Assembly (NCBI GenBank): GCA_964489015.1
Contig: CAZAXD010000026.1
Location: 1 to 27,897, forward strand
Origin: JAPYWM01 sp964489015
GTDB taxonomy: Bacteria; Bacteroidota; Bacteroidia; SpSt-205
DNA length: 27,897 bases
Direction of reading: 5' to 3'
Shown one piece after another: positions 22,464 through 27,897 of this stretch. Under the pieces are notes generated by a model. It was given only the letters and a program-made list of their open reading frames with translations, ran no database searches and was not told the origin of the DNA. Every line of letters begins with the position of its first letter. Positions within the stretch are counted from its first letter, which is position 1. The translations under genes and the position numbers were made by a program.

Positions 22464-24353
22464 TCAAAATTCTAACCGCACCCAGACATTTCGGCCAGAC
22501 GCCCAGATGCCTGCCGCTCCCCACTGCCGATATAGGCTCAGATGAGACTGATAGCGCTGATTAAAGGCGTTATCCACGCCTACTATCCAGTGCCCTCCAG
22601 CCGTTTTCCAACCCAGTGCCCAATCTAGTAGCCAGTAGCCCGGCGTGGGGATCTCCGTCCGGTAAGCCGTGTAAGCTCTGCGCTGCGGCGCAAACGCACG
22701 AAGGACGACCCGCAGATAGAACCCGCCTCTTAGAGGCTTATCCCAGCGAAGGCGCCCTTGCAGCGGTGGGACCTTGGGCATCGCCCGCAAAGAGTCCCCG
22801 AAAGCCCCCACGAGTCCCCCTCTCATGTAGGCCAAGGTCACCTCTACCCCATCCGCATGCCACAGACCCTCTAAGCCCCATAGCCATGCGGGCTGGCTCG
22901 CATACTGAAAGCGCCCCCCTATCGCACTGAGCAGGGTATCCGGCAGCCGCTCAACGAAAATGAAATTGGGGAAATAGTGCCCATGGGCCCCTATCCGCCA
23001 AGCGCCGCGGGCCATACTGCCCTCGACTTGATAGGCAATCTCCACGGGCAGGTCCACTCGTCCTATCTCATAGCGCCGAGCCCCCTCATGAAAGCCATTC
23101 GCCCATAGCTCGATGGGATGCGGTATCCGAAAACTGCGCGCCAAACGAAGCTGAGCCCAGGTCCCATCCCAGCTTAGCTCAACTGCGCACGTGTGATAAC
23201 GGCGCGATGTCCCCTGATGACGATGCCCGGCCCATTGCCAGCGTACCCCGAGGTGAATCGCACCGGCCCCCCATGACCGCCAGGCTTGTCCCCACCAGGC
23301 CCCTTCCCAGCTAATGGCCGCTGGACCGAAACCTTCTATCCCTTCATCCCAAGTCTGCCGCAGCATGCCCACAGCACCCACTCGCCACCAAGCTCCTATG
23401 CATTCTAGGTCTAGATTGAGACGCTGTGCCTGAAGATCCACCCCTGGCCTTAGGTCCTCTATTCCGTACTCAGCGCGTCGATTGAGATTGACCCCTAAGC
23501 GTCCTATCCAGCTAGATTGGGCAAACGATTGTCCTAGCCTAAGACCCGCGTTTAGGTTCTGGATGCGCTGGCGAGGCCGATCGAGTCCAAACCCTGCCGC
23601 TTCAGACTGGGCTATAAACAAGCTATCCCCGACCAACCAGCGCTGCTTATCAGGATCCCATTCATCTGGCGGCAACCCCACCTGCTGCTCAAAGCCGTAA
23701 ACCCACCACTGTAGAGCAGCCTTAGCCAACGTCCCCGTGCTACCCACGTATCGCTCCAAAAGGCCAGTGTTGGGAATATACCCACGCCAAGGTTCTCGGT
23801 AATTGTGCGCTTGCCGCAGACCCGTTTCAAACGCAAGCCCACCCCAGTGGCTCCGCCAGCCAGCTGCTGCCTGTTTCGAGAAAAGGAGGGGATTCTGTCC
23901 CACCTGACTACGCACCGCCACGAAGGCACTTTCTGGCAGAACGGGATCAAACGCAACCACCCCGCCCATCGCACCACTACCATATCGCACAGCCTGTGGT
24001 CCTAATAACACCCGCCCTTGCCAAAGCAGCGGAGCAGCCGGCACCTCCCAGCCATGATCTTCACCCCAGTAGTCCCCATCTCGCACAAGCCCGCCGTAAA
24101 GCGCCAGGATTCGCTGATACGACAGCCCGCGTAGCACCGGCCGCCCGCTGTGCACCCCAGTCGCCATCCACGAGACCCCCGGAATCCCCTCAAACGCCCG
24201 CTCTAAAGACAACGGCCCCGCCACAGCTCGCCCTAAATGCCATACTCGCCCCCCTACCCGCTCTCCCCCTATCTCAACCGGCGCTAGCTCATAGCCGGGT
24301 AAACTGTCCATTTGGGCCCATACAAACCCGACTCCAATCCAAACCCATCGCAT
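22464..24353 (-). CDS. TonB-dependent receptor with metal (ZnuD-like) plug
   Basis: 629 residues. After a signal peptide (MRWVWIGVGFVWA) there is no carboxypeptidase-like domain; the plug comes directly: LERAFEGIPGVSW, then GVHSGRPVLRGLSYQRILAL, the pair DGDYWGEDHGWEVP and VRYGSGAMGGVVAFDP. The SGRPVLRGL...R...L.GG and EDHG pattern resembles zinc or copper receptors of the ZnuD group. The rest is a TonB barrel ending in a Phe (WVRLEF). Substrate is a guess. The start at 24353 is set by the promoter four bases upstream and the good signal peptide; the longer frame from 24422 would run through that promoter. Confidence 0.77.
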   Translation of the reverse strand: MRWVWIGVGFVWAQMDSLPGYELAPVEIGGERVGGRVWHLGRAVAGPLSLERAFEGIPGVSWMATGVHSGRPVLRGLSYQRILALYGGLVRDGDYWGEDHGWEVPAAPLLWQGRVLLGPQAVRYGSGAMGGVVAFDPVLPESAFVAVRSQVGQNPLLFSKQAAAGWRSHWGGLAFETGLRQAHNYREPWRGYIPNTGLLERYVGSTGTLAKAALQWWVYGFEQQVGLPPDEWDPDKQRWLVGDSLFIAQSEAAGFGLDRPRQRIQNLNAGLRLGQSFAQSSWIGRLGVNLNRRAEYGIEDLRPGVDLQAQRLNLDLECIGAWWRVGAVGMLRQTWDEGIEGFGPAAISWEGAWWGQAWRSWGAGAIHLGVRWQWAGHRHQGTSRRYHTCAVELSWDGTWAQLRLARSFRIPHPIELWANGFHEGARRYEIGRVDLPVEIAYQVEGSMARGAWRIGAHGHYFPNFIFVERLPDTLLSAIGGRFQYASQPAWLWGLEGLWHADGVEVTLAYMRGGLVGAFGDSLRAMPKVPPLQGRLRWDKPLRGGFYLRVVLRAFAPQRRAYTAYRTEIPTPGYWLLDWALGWKTAGGHWIVGVDNAFNQRYQSHLSLYRQWGAAGIWASGRNVWVRLEF

Positions 24354-24357
24354 GCCA

Positions 24358-24365
24358 CAAAGATA
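24358..24365 (-). promoter_or_regulatory. Promoter -7 box TATCTTTG of the second TonB receptor
   Basis: On the reverse strand TATCTTTG is followed by four bases and ATG 24353, the shortest such gap in the window. No -33 TTG seen. Confidence 0.55.
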
Positions 24366-24556
24366 AGGTATTTTGAAAAATTTTTCGATATTCATAAATA
24401 ACTTCTCCGTAGCCCCTGCCAAAGCAGGGTTTATGACACCGCCCTAATTGGAGTCTCACCGCCTAAGAGCCACAGGCCCTCTTTTGCTTACTTTGATAGT
24501 TTGGGTGGACCGTTGACTGGGAACAGGTCAGTAAATTCGTGGAAACTTACGAGCCC

Positions 24557-24814
24557 ATGTCAGATATGCTTTTAGCCATTATTCGTTGGGGTGAGATAGG
24601 CGGTCTATACGGCATACCCTTAGAGGCACAAAAAGAGGTCTTTGAGGCGCTTGGAAGAGAGCGATTTTTGAAGCTGCCTAAACGGGGTACGAATCCACGG
24701 GGAGTGGAGATCTCCTCAGAAGGCATAACGGCCCTCCTGCATCACCCAACCCCTAAAGCCTTGCCTATCACGTGGAGGCGCCCTACCCACTTAGAAGAAA
24801 AAGGGGCCTATTAG
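24557..24814 (+). CDS. Small hypothetical protein beside the DNA methyltransferase
   Basis: 85 residues from ATG 24557 (a GTG at 24539 would add six). The sequence starts MSDMLLAIIRWGEIGGLYGI and continues through KRGTNPRGVEISSEGITALL, ending basic then acidic. I recognise no family. Its place 54 bases before the methyltransferase, same strand, allows it to be the tail of a lost restriction enzyme or an accessory protein, but nothing in the sequence proves it. The even mix of charged and hydrophobic residues makes a real gene plausible. Confidence 0.42.
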   Translation: MSDMLLAIIRWGEIGGLYGIPLEAQKEVFEALGRERFLKLPKRGTNPRGVEISSEGITALLHHPTPKALPITWRRPTHLEEKGAY

Positions 24815-24868
24815 CGCCGTATATCCAGTGGCTTCGTCACTGGCAGTCTGACTAAAGCAACCTATTCC

Positions 24869-25762
24869 ATGCCCCAGCGTCGCTCCCGCACTAGTTCCTT
24901 CGGCAGTCCCGCCCGCATCTCCCACGATTCTACCCCCTTCTATAGCCGTCGGCTCTACGAGGGCCTACCTAAGGAAGAGCCAGTAAAGTACCTCGAAAAT
25001 CCCCTACCCCCAGAATGCGTCAATCAAATCCTTTGCGAAAGCGCTGAGCACATGCAAGCCCTCCCCGATTATTCCGTTCACCTCATGATTACCTCCCCAC
25101 CCTATAACGTCGGTAAAGAATACGACAGCGACCTCACCTTAGAAGAATACCGGGGCTTTTTGAAACAAGTGATGCGGGAGGTTTATCGGGTCCTTGTACC
25201 CGGTGGACGCGCTTGCATCAATGTGGCCAATTTAGGTCGCCGCCCTTATCTCCCCCTGCATGCTTTCATCATCCAAGACATGCTAGAACTGGGATTTTTA
25301 ATGCGAGGCGAAATCCTATGGGATAAAGGCCGTAGCGCTAGCTCCTCAACAGCTTGGGGAAGTTGGTGCTCCCCCCAAAACCCCACTCTGCGTGATACGC
25401 ACGAGTACATCCTCGTTTTTTGTAAGCAAACCTTCCAGCGGTCTAATCCCTTCCGCCGCCAATCTACCATTAGCCGCGAGGAATTCTTAGAATTTACCAA
25501 AAGTACCTGGCGCTTTGCTGCCGAACAGGCTTCCAAGGTGGGCCACCCGGCGCCCTTTCCGGTCGAACTCCCCTACCGCCTCATTCAGCTCTACACCTTC
25601 GAAAATGAAGTCGTCCTCGACCCCTTCATGGGTAGCGGTACTACCGCTATCGCCGCCCTCAAAACCAATAGGGTATTCGTCGGCTACGAAATCAGCCCCC
25701 ACTACATCGCCTTAGCAAACCAGCGCATTAAAAGCCTCTTCAGTCAAAAGGCTTTATTCTAA
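24869..25762 (+). CDS. Site-specific DNA methyltransferase (beta class, N4-cytosine or N6-adenine)
   Basis: 297 residues. Catalytic motif IV is TSPPYNVGKEYD (Thr75-Tyr79), and the SAM-binding motif I LDPFMGSGTT (250-259) follows near the C-terminus, the IV-before-I order of the beta class. The TSPPY form is commonest among N4-cytosine enzymes, but N6-adenine cannot be excluded. The N-terminus RRSRTSSFGSPARISHD is shared with the pseudogene at 11703. No restriction nuclease is evident beside it, so it may be an orphan or the survivor of a restriction-modification pair. Recognition site unknown. Confidence 0.93.
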   Translation: MPQRRSRTSSFGSPARISHDSTPFYSRRLYEGLPKEEPVKYLENPLPPECVNQILCESAEHMQALPDYSVHLMITSPPYNVGKEYDSDLTLEEYRGFLKQVMREVYRVLVPGGRACINVANLGRRPYLPLHAFIIQDMLELGFLMRGEILWDKGRSASSSTAWGSWCSPQNPTLRDTHEYILVFCKQTFQRSNPFRRQSTISREEFLEFTKSTWRFAAEQASKVGHPAPFPVELPYRLIQLYTFENEVVLDPFMGSGTTAIAALKTNRVFVGYEISPHYIALANQRIKSLFSQKALF

Positions 25763-25789
25763 CCGGTAGTAGTCTTCCGTAGGGGGCTC

Positions 25790-25820
25790 TTGCGTCCATG
25801 TGCTTTTTTTTTTACCTTTG
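25790..25820 (+). promoter_or_regulatory. Promoter of the DUF2341 gene with a T10 tract in the spacer
   Basis: TTG at 25790-25792 and TACCTTTG at 25813-25820, 20 bases apart, with ten T at 25804-25813 running into the -7 box. The ATG lies 18 bases further on. Confidence 0.62.
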
Positions 25821-25838
25821 CTCCTAAATTGAACGGCT

Positions 25839-27182
25839 ATGCGTACCAGAATTTTCTTAGGTTTGACAAGCTGCTGCGTACTTTGGGCGCAAAACGTGGG
25901 CATTGGTACCTCCTCGCCAGCCAGTCGCCTTAGCGTTAGCGGCAATCTCAGCGTAGGAGTTGGGTATACTGGTAACCCCGCCCCTAATAATGGTACTATC
26001 GTTGAAGGCGATGTAGGTATTGGCACACCCACCCCGCACCCCTCTGCTAAACTCCACATAGAAGCTTCCGATAAGGGCATCCTCATTCCTCGCCTAACAA
26101 GGGCAGAGCGAGACGCCATAGCCGCACCCGCCACAGGCTTACTCATATATAATACAAACTGCAGAGAGTTTCAGTATTACAATGGCACCTGTTGGACCCC
26201 TATATACAATCCAAACGTATGCTTACCATCTCCACCTTGTGCTCTCCCTGACTGGGATTACTATAGAGCCATCACCATTACTAACCCTAATCCCACCACC
26301 CTCACAAACTATCAAGTAATGATTACACTTAATACCCAAACGCTTATTGCAAGCGGTAAAATGCAAACCGACGGCGATGATATCCGATTTACCGACAATA
26401 CCTGTGCTTTTCTTTCCTACTGGATAGAGTCAGGCCTTGGTACAACTAATACCATCCTATGGGTGAGAATCAATACCATACCAGCCAACTCAAGTACTAC
26501 CATTTACCTCTGGTATGGAAATCCTACAGCTGCAGGAGCCTCTGATCCCGTGACTACTTTTGATTTTTGGGAAGGATTCGATAATAACACCTTAGGTCAA
26601 TTTACGGCTTATAGCTGTGCTCTCTATAGCATTACCAGCGGCATTTTAGAAGTCACGCAAGGCCAGATTTATCTTACTAATAGCCTGCCCTTCAATCTAA
26701 ACGCCGGCTATTACTTGGAAGCGCGGGTTGAGTACGACCCAATCAACACTGGTACTAACTACTCTGGTAACTTAGAGGCCAATAGCGCTCAGCTTGGCGG
26801 CTGTGGTAGTAATGTGTGTGGTGAGGCTGTCATCCACTACATGCGAGAGGTTAACAGCCAAGATGTGTATTATTGGATAGGCACAGGAGCCACAACCAGT
26901 TACGACGTAGGTAGGTGGTACGCATGGACCTCAGCCAATAATACCCCTTACATTATCGGCGAAAAAATCCTGCCTAATCAAGTGATTTTTTACAGAGATT
27001 ACACCAATGTATTGGCCAGTCCGACTTTTACCTGGAGTAGAAATCTGCGTTGGATCATGTTAGGCTACTATGATGAAACGATTTGTGGTGACACTCAAGA
27101 TACCTTTTACGACTGGGTGCGTGTGCGAAAGGCTGCGCCGCAGGAGGTAAGCGTGAGCGTAGCTAGCAACGAAAAGTGCTGA
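25839..27182 (+). CDS. DUF2341 surface protein with VGIGT-type N-terminal region
   Basis: 447 residues. A signal peptide (MRTRIFLGLTSCCVLWA) is followed by two VGIGT.SP/TP units (about 20-36 and 58-75) and the block GILIPRLTRAERDAIAAPAT, then GLLIYNTN, common in Bacteroidota surface proteins and tail-fibre-like proteins. From about residue 138 a DUF2341 domain: WDYYRAITITN, LTNYQVMITL, DDIRFTD, YWIESG, ILWVRIN and TTIYLWYGNP. The remainder looks like a LamG-type beta-sandwich (FWEGFDNN ... WYAWTSANN). Likely a secreted adhesin or carbohydrate-contacting protein; ligand unknown. Base composition is visibly AT-richer than the neighbours, which hints at transfer. No T9SS domain is seen at the end. 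Confidence 0.82.
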   Translation: MRTRIFLGLTSCCVLWAQNVGIGTSSPASRLSVSGNLSVGVGYTGNPAPNNGTIVEGDVGIGTPTPHPSAKLHIEASDKGILIPRLTRAERDAIAAPATGLLIYNTNCREFQYYNGTCWTPIYNPNVCLPSPPCALPDWDYYRAITITNPNPTTLTNYQVMITLNTQTLIASGKMQTDGDDIRFTDNTCAFLSYWIESGLGTTNTILWVRINTIPANSSTTIYLWYGNPTAAGASDPVTTFDFWEGFDNNTLGQFTAYSCALYSITSGILEVTQGQIYLTNSLPFNLNAGYYLEARVEYDPINTGTNYSGNLEANSAQLGGCGSNVCGEAVIHYMREVNSQDVYYWIGTGATTSYDVGRWYAWTSANNTPYIIGEKILPNQVIFYRDYTNVLASPTFTWSRNLRWIMLGYYDETICGDTQDTFYDWVRVRKAAPQEVSVSVASNEKC

Positions 27183-27212
27183 AGAAGCCTTTTCGTTATC
27201 AGCTAACTTTTT
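27168..27212 (+). terminator. Rho-independent terminator after the DUF2341 gene
   Basis: A perfect nine-base stem, AACGAAAAG (27168-27176) with CTTTTCGTT (27189-27197), spans the stop codon; TTTTT follows at 27208-27212. It overlaps the last bases of the convergent cdsA. Confidence 0.6.
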
Positions 27213-27691
27213 ATTATGTAACTGCCTGCCATCCATGCCGGTCCCACCCACAAGAGCGCATCCACCCGGTCCAAAAATCCACCGTGCCCCGGTAGGAGGT
27301 GTCCCGCGTCTTTGAGTCCATGATACCGCTTCCAGGCCGACTCCCACACATCCCCCCAAAACCCCACTACCGCCACCATGCCTCCCACCAAAGCCCCCTC
27401 TATGCCAGCCCAATCCCCCGTTAGCGACACTAGCCAGTGCCCCGCTGCTGCCGTGACCACTACGCCAGCTAGCAAACCCTCCCAGCTTTTCTGCGGACTG
27501 AGATGGGGAACTGCTTTATGGCGTCCCCAGCGCTTGCCAACGAGATACGCCGCCGTGTCAGCTATCCATACCAGCCCCAAAAAGCTGAGCACCGCTACCG
27601 GGTCGTAGGCCTTCCTACTAAAGTGCCAGCCTAAGCTTCCCCACCCGCCTCCAATACACAAGCCCATAAGCAGCCCGGTAAACAGCTTCAA
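27203..27691 (-). CDS. cdsA: Phosphatidate cytidylyltransferase, catalytic C-terminal part (frameshifted gene)
   Basis: 162 residues in this frame. Membrane segments are followed by FLGLVWIADTAAYLVGKRWG, the CdsA pattern W..DT.AY..G, then HLSPQKSWEG, and the CdsA signature GDVWESAWKRYHGLKDAGH with LLPGHGGFLDRVDAL. CdsA makes CDP-diacylglycerol from phosphatidic acid and CTP, the precursor used by the PgpA pathway. The normal N-terminal half is in the neighbouring frame (27618-27897), so the gene appears split by a one-base shift between 27618 and about 27725. The TTG at 27691 is only the first possible start in this frame and is probably not a real start. Confidence 0.88.
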   Translation of the reverse strand: MKLFTGLLMGLCIGGGWGSLGWHFSRKAYDPVAVLSFLGLVWIADTAAYLVGKRWGRHKAVPHLSPQKSWEGLLAGVVVTAAAGHWLVSLTGDWAGIEGALVGGMVAVVGFWGDVWESAWKRYHGLKDAGHLLPGHGGFLDRVDALLWVGPAWMAGSYIIKS

Positions 27692-27897
27692 AGGCCCGCC
27701 GCGGATCCATCCGCAAAAGCCAAATAGCTAATGCTGCCAATCCCCCCAGCACCACCCACTTCCAATCCCCATAACCTAAGCCCACTAACCACCCACTCCC
27801 CCCTACCACCATAAGCCCAGTCCGCACTGACATGGGGACCCCAACCGCCTGACCATACTCCCAAACTAGCAGTAAACCAATGGTTAGCCACAACCCC
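27618..27897 (-). CDS. cdsA: Phosphatidate cytidylyltransferase, N-terminal part (frameshifted, cut by window edge)
   Basis: The frame from the edge reads MWLTIGLLLVWEYGQAVG, then several hydrophobic segments, then RRAFEAVYRAAYGLVYW, which fits the N-terminal membrane half of CdsA (an E-Y near the start and a GLVYW-like segment before the catalytic half). It then ends in a stop at 27618. The reading continues sensibly only if one base is skipped, joining the frame of the catalytic part. Cause may be a real mutation or an assembly error. The true N-terminus may lie beyond the window. Confidence 0.62.
   Translation of the reverse strand, partial: GLWLTIGLLLVWEYGQAVGVPMSVRTGLMVVGGSGWLVGLGYGDWKWVVLGGLAALAIWLLRMDPRRAFEAVYRAAYGLVYWRRVGKLRLAL

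Noticed and set aside
24466..24486. Hairpin with TTTT (AGAGCC/GGCCCTCT) resembling a terminator on the + strand
   Set aside because: No + strand gene ends upstream; imperfect stem.
24488..24503. TTACTTTG and TAGTTTG as promoter boxes of the small ORF at 24557
   Set aside because: Neither matches TAnnTTTG exactly and the ATG is more than 50 bases away, unlike the other promoters here.
1..27897. tRNA, rRNA, riboswitch, CRISPR or insertion sequence
   Set aside because: I looked along both strands and saw no cloverleaf, repeat array, transposase or known riboswitch core; a covariance-model search (tRNAscan, Rfam) would be decisive.

Overview
The window looks like chromosomal DNA from a member of the Bacteroidota with fairly high GC (mid-50s % by eye). 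Four things support this. (1) TAnnTTTG promoter boxes, the -7 element of the Bacteroidota primary sigma factor, sit before at least nine genes, and recognisable Shine-Dalgarno sites before starts are absent. (2) The families are typical of the phylum: DUF2723 GT-C proteins, YfhO-type membrane proteins, a GWxTD-like protein, HmuY/HmuR, a type IX secretion (T9SS) C-terminal sorting domain, and a VGIGT-type surface protein. (3) The order acpP-fabF-rnc is present. (4) LolA is of the Bacteroidota type. I cannot name a genus. There are no rRNAs, tRNAs, CRISPRs or IS elements that I can see, and no gene-free stretch longer than about 235 bases.

Layout. 1-1424 (-): partial YfhO-like multi-pass membrane protein, divergent from a DUF58 gene (1455-2270, +) with only 30 bases between start codons. 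2309-7067 (+): a tight six-gene run, acpP, fabF, rnc, pgpA, a UbiA-family phosphoribosyltransferase and a DprE1-like FAD oxidase. 7085-11629 (+): a large DUF2723 GT-C protein, a GWxTD-like secreted protein and a SpoU/TrmH RNA methyltransferase, with overlapping genes. 11703-12087: wreck of a DNA methyltransferase with a large internal deletion. 12219-14597 (+): lolA-pyrF, then rpsP-rimM. 18989-14594 (-): a haem-uptake-like operon, an HmuY-like protein with a T9SS sorting domain, a TonB-dependent receptor, and an HmuY-like lipoprotein. 19082-21155 (+): ndk, leucine/amino-acid dehydrogenase, nusB. 22229-21150 (-): mnmA. 24353-22464 (-): a second TonB-dependent receptor with a metal-receptor-like plug. 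24557-25762 (+): a small unknown ORF and an intact DNA methyltransferase paralogous to the wreck at 11703. 25839-27182 (+): an AT-richer DUF2341 surface protein. 27897-27203 (-): cdsA, apparently frameshifted and cut by the window edge.

How the genes fit together. The six-gene run joins fatty-acid synthesis (AcpP, FabF) to phospholipid head-group processing (PgpA) and then to two enzymes that in actinobacteria make polyprenyl-phosphate-linked pentose (DPPR synthase and DprE1). The next gene encodes a GT-C glycosyltransferase-like protein of a class expected to use lipid-linked sugars. This suggests a polyprenyl-phospho-pentose donor pathway feeding periplasmic glycosylation, and it is the most interesting system here. 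The haem-like operon pairs one receptor with two HmuY-domain proteins anchored in different ways. Many start codons lie only 4-7 bases after the promoter box, implying near-leaderless mRNAs. These promoters also correct several start sites.
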